Shown piece by piece: positions 11,637 through 22,848 of a stretch of 64,000 bases of DNA (position 1 is its first letter; each line of letters starts with the position of its first letter). Both the position numbers and the translations under genes were made by a program. A model generated the notes under the pieces. It was not told the origin of the DNA. It saw nothing but the letters and a program-made list of their open reading frames with translations, and made no database searches. Source of the stretch: Ehretia macrophylla (Eukaryota; Streptophyta; Magnoliopsida; Boraginales; Ehretiaceae); contig CM075775.1 in assembly GCA_037974665.1 (NCBI GenBank), positions 68,372,945 to 68,436,944 on the forward strand, in the 5' to 3' direction.

Positions 11637-12193
11637 TTTTCAATTTTTTTTGCCCTGGTTAGGGTTGCCAAGATACTTTATCCATGAAATCTCTATTACC
11701 GAATCCCACGGAACATTGGCCAAGACAACTTCGCTTCACGTAGAGGCCTGGCCTGCAATCCGAGGGCGTAGGGTTTTTGACCAGGTCTCCGTCGCTCCGG
11801 TGCCAATAACTTTTGATCCGTAAGGAGTTACGCGGTGCACAGCATACCGTTGCAAAGATCTCTGAGAGCTCTACGACAGGGGCAGTGAGATTGCTCGCTG
11901 TGCCCCTTTTTGGATCCTAAAATTGAACATTTTCATCAGTTTCAGAACATTTTTCTTCTTTTTCCCTGTTTTTGCCTCCCAGATCGTACATCGTGCGCTG
12001 TTAAAAGAACGACAACCTGACTCGCTGTACATTAGAGGGCCTTACAACGTGTCGATATCACGTCTTGCGAGGATGTTGCGTTGTTGAAGCGGATGGGTTG
12101 TCGTTAAGCCTATTGGGCCTTTTGAATGGGCCATCTCTCTAGGCTGGCACTGTGAACCGTTAACACATATAGGAATTGTGCCCTCAACATGAC

Positions 12194-12313
12194 GGGAGCG
12201 ATCATACCTGCACTAATACACCAGATCCCATCAGAACTCCGAAGTTAAGTGTGCTTGGGCGAGAGTAGTACCAGGATATATGACACCCTGGGAAGTCCTC
12301 GTGTTGCACCCGC
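12194..12313 (+). rRNA. 5S rRNA gene, copy 19 (heavily mutated)
   Basis: 120 bp. Changes: T4A, A16T, G25A, G30A, C57T, T79C, G85A, G86T, G87A, C92A, C119G. Box C (about 80-97) has lost its GGGTGACC core, so internal promoter function is unlikely. Confidence 0.87.
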
Positions 12314-12868
12314 TTTTCAATTTTTTTTGACCCGGTTATGGTTGCCACTAAATTTTATCACCTAAATCTCTATTACCGAATCCCACGGAACATTGGACAT
12401 GACAGCTTTGATTCACGTAGAGGCCGGGCCCGCGAACCAAGGTCGTAGGGTTTGTGACCAGGTCTTCGTCGATCCGGTGCCCATAACTTTTGATCCGTAA
12501 TGAGTTACGCGGCGCACAGCATAACGTTGCAAAGATCTCTGAGAGCTCTACAACGGGGGCAACTAACTTGCCCACTGTGCCCTTTTTGGAGCCCAAAATC
12601 GAACGATTTCATCAGTTTTAGGCTACTTTTGTTCTTTTGCTCTATTTTTTCGTCCCGGATCGTATGTCGTGAGCTGTTAAAAGGACGACAACCTGACTCG
12701 CGGGACAACAGAGGGCCCTACAACGTGTCGATATCACGTCTTGCGAGGATGCTTCATTGTCGAAGCGGATGGGTTGTCGTTAAGCCCATTGGGCCTTTTG
12801 AATAGCCATCTCTCTAGGCTGGCATTGTCACCCGTTAACACATATAGGACTTGTGCCCTCAACATGAC

Positions 12869-12988
12869 GGGAGCGATCATACCAGCACTAATGCACCAGA
12901 TCCCATTAGAACTCTGAAGTTAAGCGTGCTTGGGCGAGAGTAGTACTAGGATGGGTGACCCCTTGGGAAGTCCTAGTGTTGCACCACC
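12869..12988 (+). rRNA. 5S rRNA gene, copy 20
   Basis: Full length. Changes: T4A, G30A, C39T, C47T, C95T, C107A, C118A. Shares T4A, C47T, C95T and C107A with copy 26. Confidence 0.9.
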
Positions 12989-13545
12989 TTTTCAATTTTT
13001 TTTGCCCAGGTAAGGGTTGCCAAGATACTTTATCCACCAAATCTCTATTACCGAATCCCACGGAACATTGGGCAAGACAACCTCGCTTCACGTAGAGGCC
13101 GGGCCGGTAAACCGAGGGCGTAGGGCTTGTGACCAGGTCTCCGTCGCTCCGGTGCCCATAACTTTTGATCCGTAAGGAGTTACGCGGCGCACAGCATACC
13201 GTTGCAAAGCTCTCTGAGAGCTCTACGACGGGGGCAGCGATCTTGCTTGCTTTGCCCAATTTGGGAGCCCAAAATCGAATGTTTTCATCTTTTTCAGGCC
13301 ACTTTTGTTCTTTTGCCCTATTTTTCCGTTCCGGATCGTACGTCGTGAGTTGTTAAAAAGATGAAAGCCTGACTTGCGGGACATCCGAGGGGCTTACAAC
13401 GTGTCGATATCACGTCTTGCGAGGATGCTGTGTTGTTGAAGCGGATGGGTTGTCGTTAAGCCCATTCGGCCTTTTGAATGGGCCATCTCTCTAGGCTGGG
13501 ACTGTGAACCATTAACACGTATAGGAATCGTGCCCTCAACATGAC

Positions 13546-13665
13546 GGGTGCGATCATACCTGCACTAATGCACCGGATCCCATCAGAACTCCGAAGTTTA
13601 ACGTGCTTGGGTGAGAGTCGTACTAGGATGGGTGACCCCCTGAGAAGTCCTCGTGTTGCGCCTCC
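13546..13665 (+). rRNA. 5S rRNA gene, copy 21
   Basis: Full length. Changes: A16T, A54T, G56A, C67T, A74C, G98A, A115G, C118T. Confidence 0.9.
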
Positions 13666-14222
13666 TTTTCAATTTTTTTTGCCCTGGTTAGGGTTGCCAA
13701 GATACTTTATCCACCAAATGTCTATTACCGAATCCCAAGGAACATTGGGCAAGACAACTTTGCCTCACGTAGAGGCCGAGCTCGCAAACCGAGGGCGTAG
13801 GGTTTGTGACCAGGTCTCCGTCGCTCCGATGCCCATAACTTTTGATCCGTAAGGAGTTACGCGGCGCACAACATACCGTTGCAAAGCTCTCTGAGAGCTC
13901 TACGACGGGGGCAGCCAACTAGCTTGCTTTGCCCATTTTTGGAGCCCAAAATCGAACGTTTTCATCAGTTTCAGGCCACTTTTGTTCTTTTGCTCTATTT
14001 TTCCGTCATGGATCGTACGTTGTGAGCTGTTAAAAGGATGACTACCTGACTCGCGGGTCATAAGAGGGACTTACAATGTGTCAATATCACGTCTTGCGAG
14101 GATGCTGCGATGTTGAAGCGGATAGGTTGTCGTTAGGACCATTGGGCTGTTTGAATGGGCCATCTCTCTAGGCTGGGACTGTGAACCGTTAACACATATA
14201 GGAATTGTGCCCTAAACATGAC

Positions 14223-14341
14223 GGATGCGATCATACCCGGACTAATGCACCGGATCCCACCAGAACTCCGAAGTTAAGGGTGCTTAGGTGGGAGTCGTAT
14301 TAGGATGGGTGACCCCTGAGAAGTCCTCGTGTTGCACCCCC
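14223..14341 (+). rRNA. 5S rRNA gene, copy 22 (1-bp deletion)
   Basis: 119 bp: one C is missing from the 91-95 run. Other changes: G3A, A16C, C18G, T38C, C57G, G64A, C67T, A69G, A74C, C78T, G98A. Probably non-functional. Confidence 0.87.
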
Positions 14342-14898
14342 TTTTCAATTTTTTTTGCCCTGGTTTGGGTTGCCAAGATACTTTTTCCACCAAATCTCTA
14401 TTACCGAATCCCACATAACTCTGGGCAGGACAACTTTGCTTCACGTTGAGGCCAGGCCCGCAAACCGAGGGCGTAGGGTTTGTGACCAGGTCTCCATCGC
14501 TCTGGTGCCCATAATTTTTGATCCGTAAGGAGTTATGCAGCGCACAGCATACCGTTGCAAAGCTCTCTGAGAGCTCTACGACGGGGACAACGAGCCTACT
14601 CCCTGTGCCCATTTTTGGAGCCCAAAATCGAACATTTTCATTAGTTTAAGGCCACTTTTCTTCTTTTGCCCTATTTTATCATCCCGGATCGTACGTCGTG
14701 AGCTTTTAAAAGGACGACAACGTTACTCGCGGTACATCAGAGGGCCCTATAATGTGTCGATATCACGTCTTGCAAGGATGCTGCGTTGTTAAAGCGGATT
14801 GGTTGTCGTTAAGCCTACTGGGCCTTTTGAATGGGCCATCTCTCTAGGCTGGCACTGTGAACCGTTAACACAGATAGGAATTGTGCCCTCAACATGAC

Positions 14899-15018
14899 GT
14901 GTGCGATCATACCAGCACTAATGCACCGGATCCCATCCGAACTCCGAAGTTAAGCGTGCTTGGGCGAGAGTAGTACTAGGATGGGTGACCCCCTGGGAAG
15001 TCCTCGTGTTGCACCCGA
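14899..15018 (+). rRNA. 5S rRNA gene, copy 23
   Basis: Full length. Changes: G2T, A40C, C119G, C120A. Positions 41-118 are canonical, so the whole internal promoter is intact. Confidence 0.92.
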
Positions 15019-15575
15019 TTTTCAATTTTTTTTGCCCTGGTTAGGGTTACAAAGATACTTTATCCACCAAATCTCTATTACCGAATCCCACGGAACATTA
15101 GGCAAGACAACTTCGCTTCACGTAGAGGCCGGGTCCGCAAACCGAAGGCGTAGGGTTTGTGACCAGGTCTCCGTCGCTACCGTGCCCATAACTTTTGATC
15201 CGTAAGGAGTTACGCGGCGCACAGCATACCGTTGCAAAGCTCTCTAAGAGCTCTACGACGGGGGCAACAAGCTTGCTCGCTTTACCCATTTTTGGAGCCC
15301 AAAATCGAACGTTTTCATCGGTTTCAGGCCAGTTTTGTTCTTTTGCTCTATTTTTCCGTCCCAGATCGTAAGTCATGAGCTGTTAAAAGGAGAACAACTT
15401 GAGTCGGGGGACATCAGAGAGCGCTACAACGTGTCGATATCACGTTTTGCGAGGATGTTGCATTGTTGAAGCAGATGGGTTGTCGTTAAGCCCATTAGGC
15501 ATTTTGAATGGGCCATCTCTCTAGGCTGGCACTGTGAACCGTTAACACATATAGGATTTGTGCCCTCAACATGAC

Positions 15576-15695
15576 GGGTGCGATCACAGCAGTACTAATG
15601 GATCGGATCCCATCAGAACTCCGAAGTTAAGCGTGCTTAGGCGAGAGCATTACTAGGATGGGTGACCCCCTGGGAACTCCTCGTGTTGCACCCCC
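15576..15695 (+). rRNA. 5S rRNA gene, copy 24
   Basis: Full length. Changes: T12C, C14G, C18T, C26G, C28T, G64A, T73C, G75T, G102C. Confidence 0.9.
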
Positions 15696-16251
15696 TTTAC
15701 AATTTTTTTTGCCCTGGTTAGGGTTGCCAAGATACTTTATCCACCAAATCTCTATTATCGAATCCCACGGAACATTGGGCACGACAACTTCGTTTCACGT
15801 AGAGGCCGGGCCCGCAAATCGAGGGCGTATGGTTTGTGACCAGGTCTCCGTCGCTCCGGTACCCATAACATTTGATCCGTAAGGAGTTACGCGGCGCACA
15901 GCATACCGTTGCAAAGCTCTCTGAGAGCTGTACGACGGGGTCAGCCAGCTTGCTCGCTGTACCCTTTTTGGAGCCCAAAATTGAATGTGTTCATCAATTT
16001 CAGGACACTTTTCTTCTTTTGCCCTGTTTTTTCGTTCCGGATCGTACGTCGTGAGCTGTTAAAAGGACGACAACCTGACTCGCGGTACATCAGCGGGCCC
16101 TACAACATGTCGATATCACGTCTTGCGAGGATGCTGCGCCGTTGAAGCTGATGGGTTGTCATTAAGCCCATTGGGCCTTTTGAATGGGCCATCTCTCTAG
16201 GCTGGCACTGTGAACCGTTAACACATATAGGAATTGTGCCCTCAACATGAT

Positions 16252-16371
16252 GGGTGCAATCATACCACCACTAATGCACCAGATCCCATCAGAACCCTGA
16301 AGTTAAGCGTGCTTGGGCTAGAGTAGTACTAGGATGGGTGACCCCCTGCGAAGTCCTCGTGTTGCACCCCC
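16252..16371 (+). rRNA. 5S rRNA gene, copy 25
   Basis: Full length. Changes: G7A, G17C, G30A, T45C, C47T, G68T, G98C. The spacer after it is about 62 bp short: a deletion near 16595 removed one arm of the palindrome and the following segment. Confidence 0.9.
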
Positions 16372-16866
16372 ATTTCAATTTTTTTGGCCCTGGTTAGGGT
16401 TGCCAAGATACTTTATCCACCAAATATCTATTACCGAATCCCACGGAACATTGGGCAAGACAACTTCGTTTCACGTAGAGGCCGGGCCCGCAAATCGAGG
16501 GCGTAGGGTTTGTGACCAGGTCTCCGTCGCTCCGGTGCCCATAACATTTGATCCGTAAGGAGTTACACGGCGCACAGTATACCGTTGCAAGGCTCTCGAA
16601 CGTTTTCATCAGTTTCAGGAGACTTTTCTACTTTTGCCCTATTTTTTCATCCCGTATCGTACGTCGTGAGTGGTTAAAATGACGACAACCTGACTCGTGG
16701 TACATCAGAGGGCCCTACAACGTGTCGATATCACGTCTTGCGAGGATGCTGCGTTGTTGAAGCGGATGGGTTGTCGTTAAGCCCATTGGGCCTTTTGAAT
16801 GGGCCATTTCTCTAGGCTGGCACTGTGAACCGTTAACACATATAGGAATTGTGCCCTCAACATGAC

Positions 16867-16986
16867 GGGAGCGATCATACCAGCACTAATGCACCGGATC
16901 CCATCAGAACTCTGAAGTTAAGCGTGCTTGAGCGAGAGTAGTACTAGGATGGGTGACCCCTTGGGAAGTCCTAGTGTTGCACCCCC
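16867..16986 (+). rRNA. 5S rRNA gene, copy 26
   Basis: Full length. Changes: T4A, C47T, G65A, C95T, C107A. Paralogue of copy 20, 3,998 bp upstream. Confidence 0.9.
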
Positions 16987-17542
16987 TTTTCAATTTTTTT
17001 TGCCCTGGTTAGGGTTGCCAAGATACTTTATCCACCAAATCTCTATTATCGAATCCCACGGAACATTGGCAAGACAACTTCGCTTCACGTAGAGGCCGGG
17101 CCCGCAAACTGAGGGCGTAGGGTTTGTGACCAGGTCTCCGTCGCTCCGATGCCCATAACTTTTGATCCGTAATGAGTTACGCGGCGCACAGCATACCGTT
17201 GCAAAGCTCTCTGAGAGCTCTACGACGGGACCAGCGAGCTTGCTCGCTGTGCCCCTTTTTGGAGCCCAAAATCGAACGTTATCATCAGTTTTAGGCCACT
17301 TGTCTTCTTTTGCCCTATTTTTTCGTCCCAGATCATACGTCGTGAGCTGTTAAAAGGACGACAACCTGACTCGCGGTACATCAGAGGGCCCTACAATGTG
17401 TCGATATCACGTCTTGCGAGGATGTTGCGTTGTTGAAGTGTATGGTTTTTCGTTAAGCCCATTGGGCCTTTTGAATGGGCCATCTCTATAGGCTGGCACT
17501 GTGAACCGTTAACACATATAGCAATTGTGCCCTCAACATGAC

Positions 17543-17662
17543 GGGTGCGATGATACAAGCACTAATGTACCGGATCCCTTTAGAACTCCGAAGTTAAGCG
17601 TGCTTGGGCGAGAGTAGTACTAGGATGGGTGACCCTTTGGGAAGTCCTCGTGTTGCACCCCC
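17543..17662 (+). rRNA. 5S rRNA gene, copy 27
   Basis: Full length. Changes: C10G, C15A, C26T, A37T, C39T, C94T, C95T. Shares C15A and C26T with copies 30 and 36. Confidence 0.9.
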
Positions 17663-18219
17663 TTTTCAATTTTTTTTGCCTTGGTTAGGGTTGCCAAAAT
17701 ACTTTATCCACCAAATATCTATTACCGAATCCCACGGAACATTGGGCAAGACAACTTCGCTTCACGTAGAGGCCGGGCCCGCAAACCGAGGGCGTAGGGT
17801 TTGTGACCAGGTCTCTGTCGCTCCAGTGCCCATAACTTTTGATCCGTAAGGAGTTACGCGGCGCACAGCATACCGTTGCAAAGCTCTCTGAGAGCTCTAG
17901 GACGGGGGCAGCCAGCTTGCTCGCTATGCCAATTTTTGGAGCCCAAAATTGAACGTTTTCATCAGTTTCAGGCCACTTTTCTTCTTTTGCTTTGTTTTTC
18001 CGTCATGTATCGTACGTCATTAGCAGTTAAAAGGACGACAACCTGACTCGCCGTACATCTGAGGGCCCTACAACGTGTCGATATCACGTCTTGCGAGGAT
18101 GCTGCGTTGTTGAAGCGGATGGGTTGTCGTTAAGCCCATTGGGCCTTTTGAATGCGCCATCTCTCTAGACTGGCACTGTGAACCGTTAACACATATAGGA
18201 ATTGTGCCCTCAACATGAC

Positions 18220-18308
18220 GGGTGCGATCATACCAGCACTAATGCACCGGATCCCATCCGAACTCCGAAGTTAACCGTGCTTGGGAGAGGTAGTACTAGG
18301 ATCGGTGA
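18220..18308 (+). pseudogene. 5S rRNA gene copy 28, 5' part (split by LTR element)
   Basis: 5S positions 1-90 with one base lost near 67-71 (GGGAGAGGTAG). The gene stops at GGTGA, inside box C of the internal promoter, where an LTR element begins. The 3' part resumes at 25613. Taking out the element plus 5 bp restores a 676-bp spacing to the next 5S start, so this is a clean insertion. Confidence 0.93.
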
Positions 18309-18874
18309 TGTGACACCCCGATCCCTCTCGAGACCGGGAGTTCTATCAATCGATCTAATCTCAACCCAAACCAAACCCGGGCATAAATTTTCAGGGAAAA
18401 CGGACGGAGTCTCCCCTGTTTCTAGGCGAAAAGTAGAACCTGCAACAGCATATAAGTGGACCAACATCGAGTCCAACCATACAAACACCTCAAGGCCATC
18501 CGAGCCTTGGTTCTCAACAATTAAATCACAAGTAAATATACATACATGCTTAGCAGTTAAACTACACCAACCTATTGCATAAGTTAGACTGTCATATCTT
18601 TCTATCTTTTTTCCTTTGTCATTACAAACATACATTGAAATTAAGCTACATCAACTAGATACATAATCTTACTTATCAACCACTTCAATAATCTAATGAA
18701 ACTTATATTACATTCTTTTTTTAGCAATAAATACAACAACACATAAACATACATCTTTGCATCTTTGACAACTCAAGCCATATAGCACGCAAGACAACTC
18801 TTGAAGCACGAACATTCACGTAATCACGAACTTTCCCGCTAACATGGCATTTCCTGAAATGTGGTGGTGAGGAG

Positions 18875-18899
18875 TGAGTATACACAACACGTATACTCA
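18875..18899 (-). other. LTR hairpin, family A
   Basis: TGAGTATAC (18875-18883) and GTATACTCA (18891-18899) form a perfect 9-bp stem with a 7-base loop. In sense (minus) direction it is followed within about 25 bases by a pyrimidine-rich stretch and ATTTCAG/G (CAG at 18854-18856), which resembles a 3' splice site. The same hairpin occurs at 23415-23439 and 47866-47890. Confidence 0.8.
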
Positions 18900-19120
18900 G
18901 TGAGGGCGAGACAATTAACGAGGTGGAGAGAAAGAAGTTCATGCAATGCAAATAGACAGTTAATCAATACAATAAATAAAAAGGCATTGAATATAAACAA
19001 CAAAACAATAAACCATTAGGAAAGCATTAACACAACCAATCAAAGCTATACCACACTTTGAAGGCTATGGTTCACTCGAGCGAGTAATGTACCGATCATG
19101 ATTCCGATGACTTTAATGAT

Positions 19121-19330
19121 GACGCAACGGCCCAAACCACCTTATAACACCAGTTTGGAATACCCCGGAAGTATCCATCAATCTACGACCCAAAACTCCC
19201 TAGGAGGCAACCCAAGCGAGAAGAGGGAATAGCTACGGAGCTAGAGCAACCAACACTGGCAACCCGAGGCTACCCAGAGAGGCCCATCACTCACGTACGA
19301 GACACTATGCAATGCAAGACACGATACAAG
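19121..19330 (-). repeat. Conserved LTR core segment
   Basis: About 210 bp including CAAACCACCTTATAACACCA, CCCCGGAAGTATCCATCAA and CCAAGCGAGAAGAGGGAAT. Close homologues lie at 23661-23870, 39508-39718 and, on the opposite strand, about 47412-47613. A weaker relative is in the chromovirus LTR (37015-37032 and surroundings). It is much better conserved than the flanking LTR sequence. Its function is unknown. Confidence 0.75.
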
Positions 19331-21071
19331 CGATAAACGAGCGATAGCACAACAATACAAACTAGTGGCAACAAACGAGATATCAAGCAATCACAATCAA
19401 TACTAGCATTCAATTAACTTTTCAAGCATATCAAGCAATAATAAGCAACAATAACACCAATTAAACAAGTAACAGTAGTTCAAACACGGAAACGACAAAT
19501 ATCACTATTCAATCTCTAACTTCCAAAGGCAATTATGAGCAAACGAGCTACGAGATTAGGAAACCGATTTCACTACATTCACTCAGGCACTACAAGGCAC
19601 GTTTTTATATCACCAAACTTCACTTTCTCACCCGAGGCCCGAAAGTCCACCTACTGCGTTTGAACTACAACTATGCTAACCGGTCACTCAATCAACGCCA
19701 CAATAGCGCCAAAAGTGCTTCCATGCCCTCAATTGTAAAACCCCTAACTCAATTCGAGCACGGTCAACTTTTGGTCAAATGGCCCCTTTACGTTTCTTTG
19801 TCTAATTTCCAATTTTAACAAAGGCCGGTCCGTTTTTATTGCACATTTTATCTTTCTAGCATTAATGGCACCTATCCAAATCAAGAAATCGCAATTCGGA
19901 TCAAAAATCCGAAAATCTAGGGTTTTACTATTCATTTTTACTATTCATATTCTTCCCTAATTCAAATACGTAATTTCAACCATAAAAATTGCTAAATAAC
20001 TAACAAGCAATGCTCTACGAACCCTAAGCAAGCTATTTCAAGCAATAACAGGCATTATAACGCGATAAATATCAAATCTGAAAAATTGAATCAAAAATCA
20101 AATTTATATAAAAATGCACAAAAATGTGAAAACCATCACAGAGATTGAAGACCAAGACCCGCAAGAACCCTAGCCACGACCCTCGTCCGATTCCACGCGA
20201 GATTGTGCAAGAAAAATGCAAAACAATTTTTTTTCTTTTCACCTTAATCTTCGGCCAAAGGGGGGGACAAAATGGGTATTTTGGCTTTTGTTTTTGAGTT
20301 TATTTTGCTTGGTTTTTGTTTTATAAGATGATAAGGGAAAAATGGTAAAAAGGCAAGGTCAAATTCAAGTTAAAAAAATGTCAAACAAGCTTATTTAATT
20401 AGCATTTAGTCTAATTCAAGTTAAAACAATACAATTTAATGAAAAACAATTAAAACTAGTTAAATTAAGCGAAATATATTTTTCACGAAGTCCGAAGAAT
20501 ATTTCTCTAACTCTCATTTTCGAAATACTACGATCGAACAGTCAATAATCGATCGCTAATAAGGTGATGAGCAATAATATAAAACTTTAATTCTTTGAAA
20601 AGTAGAATAGTAGAATAGTTTAAAATTCACTCCGGCTCGGAGTTACTTTTCTCATTTATTTGAAAACTGAGTGATTTTAATGCAAAACAACCAAAACCGA
20701 TTATTAAAATAATCAAAACAATCAAGGTAATCAATATTCATTTAAAATAATTAATTTAACAATTTCTAGAGCATTTTAAAGAATTATGAAGTTAATGTTA
20801 AGTTACAAACGAACAAATAAATATAAACATGAAATCAAGTGCAATTAAATATTAACATTTAAGATGACACTTAATTAATCACAAGAGAATAAATTCAATT
20901 ACTACAATTATCAGAAATAGGTAATAATCTTTTAATCAATTAATATAAATCCTTTTCGAATTCTTCTAAAAGAAATATCAAAACAGTGAAAATTAGATGA
21001 TTTAACTAATTAAACATTTAATCAAATGCAGTCAAGTGCTATTAAATGTATGCCGGGTTCGGGTTATCACA

Positions 21072-21084
21072 TCCTTCCCCCCTT
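21072..21084 (-). other. Polypurine tract of LARD-like element
   Basis: Reads AAGGGGGGAAGGA on the minus strand, directly before the 3' LTR. It would prime plus-strand DNA synthesis and confirms minus orientation. Confidence 0.85.
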
Positions 21085-22834
21085 AAAACAATTGCGTCCT
21101 CGCAATTCTTCTTCCAATAGGACTCTGCATCATCTAAAATCCAACTCTGATAAATCTTCATCGGTTGCTGAGCAAGATAATATATAAGAATGCTCGTAGG
21201 AAATCCCGAATAGAAATTCCAATCAAGAATACCGAGGAAATACCAACTAAAGACTGAAGCAAAGATACTGTAGATATCATTAATTCCACACAATAATGAC
21301 AAGAAGAATACCCCACGCACGAATCTCCAATAGAAGTCTAACTATTACTGCCCGAGAATTCCCAAGCAAGAAGCCAAATAGAAGCTCAAACAAAGGTTCT
21401 ATCCAGAGGTCCAAAGAAATACCCCGCTGTTCATGAATTTCATAGAAGAATGCCCTATTAAGAGTGCTGAAGAAAATACTAAGATCCCAATCAAATATAC
21501 TTCCAAAGTTCCAAAGAAACCTTCCAAATAATAACCCTATAGGATAACCAATTAGATTCTGAGTATAGCTATCAAATGCTGAGAGGAATGTCAAAGGAAA
21601 TAGCATAGAAGATATAATGTGCCCAATAAGACAACCAAGTTGAATAACAAACATAGTTTCCCAGATGGACGAAAACTCCAAGGATAAACACTGAACTGGT
21701 GAACAATATACTGAAACCAAACTCTGAGGCATGTTCACTGTTTGCCAAGTGAGAACTTCATACAACCTTGCCAATAAGGAAAATACCAATAGAACGCCCA
21801 ATAAGAATTTCAAAGAATACCATAAGTAGTACTATACAATAAGTCCGATAGGAACTCCAAATACCAAACCTACTGAGGAACACTGAGAAGATATCCGAAA
21901 CAATGCTCCAATAAGAAAGTAGCCAAGTTTGCCCAATAAGTAAATACTAAATAATTGGCCACTGAGAATTCCAAAAAAAATACCATTGAATAATTTCCAA
22001 TCAGGGATGCTAGTATCAAACCAATAAAGGCCGAGACACATATACCATAGATAATACTGTGCAGTAAGGCCGATTGAAATCTCATTAACCAAGTCCACCG
22101 AGAAGTGCCAACAAAAGTCCCCAAAGAACACCCGTTATGAAAACCAAAGAATGTTCCAAAGAACAACCAAATAAAGTCCCAAGAGAAAGCTACTCTTTCA
22201 CAACTGTTAAGCACAGAGGAGGACCATCGAGATTCGCCAATAATCGAGCTCCAAAAGCAAACACCAGTTCCCAAATAAAGGCTAGTCAAATGCCATTCTT
22301 TTCCTGCCAATCCATTCACCTTGTAAAGCCAGCGGTGAACCACTTTCTTCAGGGGAGGAAAGGACTTACTTACCATTTCCATAGGACATGTATGAATGCC
22401 AATTTATCACAATTATACACATGCCTTAAACTACTATGCAAGCAAGTTTACAAAAGAGTTTATTCAATCAAAGTCACTCAAGCACGGCAATCAAGTCAAG
22501 CACAACATAATCAATTCAAATCACGGCATAGCTAATTCAAGACATTCTATACACACATTACAAGTAATACTTGAAGCAAATAACAATTCACGACGTCAAT
22601 TCAATTCACGATGCCAATTCAATAAGTCAATTCGATAGACAACTACACATTTCACCTTCCTTGAGAAACATTTAACACATAACACATAACTTTATCACAT
22701 AAGTGCATACATTCAAGTCAAGACACACAATCTCACATACAAGCATACACTTTCAAGACACACTTAACAAGCACACATTCAAGGGTCACTACCCACCAGA
22801 CCGAGGACCCTGTCCCGGCTTATGAGCTAGACAA
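21085..22834 (-). other. Internal region of LARD-like element, no recognisable coding domain
   Basis: On the + strand the segment from about 21320 to 22200 is a loose array of CCAATAAGAA / CCAAAGAA-like words at irregular spacing, probably a degenerate short repeat. On the minus strand this leaves long open frames (177 codons at 21280-21813, 170 codons at 21870-22382). Their hydrophobic, F/L/W/I-rich translations match no retroelement protein I know. I read them as a by-product of T-rich composition, although an encoded membrane-type peptide cannot be excluded. Near 21090-21107 AATTGCG and CGCAATT form a hairpin before the polypurine tract. The right end (about 22780-22834) matches the leader of the chromovirus at 49220-49264. 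Confidence 0.6.
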
Positions 22835-22846
22835 GCTCTGATACCA
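22835..22846 (-). other. Primer-binding site of LARD-like element (tRNA-iMet)
   Basis: The minus strand reads TGGTATCAGAGC, complementary to the 3' end of plant initiator methionine tRNA. It lies 2 bp inside the right LTR. It sets minus-strand DNA priming and makes the right LTR the 5' LTR. Confidence 0.9.
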
Positions 22847-22848
22847 CC

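Larger units (their letters stand above)
1..18308 (+). repeat. 5S rDNA tandem array, block A (units 1-28)
   Basis: Head-to-tail units with 5S starts spaced 658-678 bp apart, except 615 bp after unit 25. Counting from the 5S start, a unit holds: the 5S gene (1-120); T-runs (about 121-135); a spacer segment with conserved GGTTAGGGTTGCCAAGATAC and GACCAGGTCTCCGTCGCTCC words (about 140-310); a stretch with ATAACTTTTGATCCGTAAGG and a 15-bp palindrome (about 315-355); a second T-rich patch (about 400-480); a segment containing CGATATCACGTCTTGCGAGG (about 510-560); a small hairpin (about 590-615); and the upstream 5S promoter (about 640-677). Bases 1-52 are the tail of a preceding unit. I see no protein gene in the spacers. 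The block ends where an LTR element interrupts unit 28. Confidence 0.95.
18309..21071 (-). repeat. Left LTR of LARD-like element (3' LTR in sense orientation), family A
   Basis: 2,763 bp, nearly identical to 22849-25612. On the + strand it opens TGTGACACCCCGATCCC and closes GGGTTATCACA. It contains a hairpin (18875-18899) and a core (about 19121-19330) shared with the other LTR families in this window. The 20.3-21.0 kb part is very A/T-rich. ORFs inside it do not resemble any protein family I know. Confidence 0.95.

Noticed and set aside
1..18308. Tandem Cassandra-type TRIM elements, which carry a 5S-like sequence in their LTRs
   Set aside because: No primer-binding site, polypurine tract or LTR ends within the unit. 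The 5S part is full length with proper upstream signals, so real 5S rDNA is the better reading.
18228..18635. ORF across the 5S/LTR junction (MYVCNDKGKK..., also at 22789-23175)
   Set aside because: It lies in the LTR and is repeated because the LTR is; one copy runs into the 5S gene. No domain recognised.
22137..22535. 132-codon + strand ORF in the LARD-like interior
   Set aside because: Antisense to the element, low complexity, no domain.
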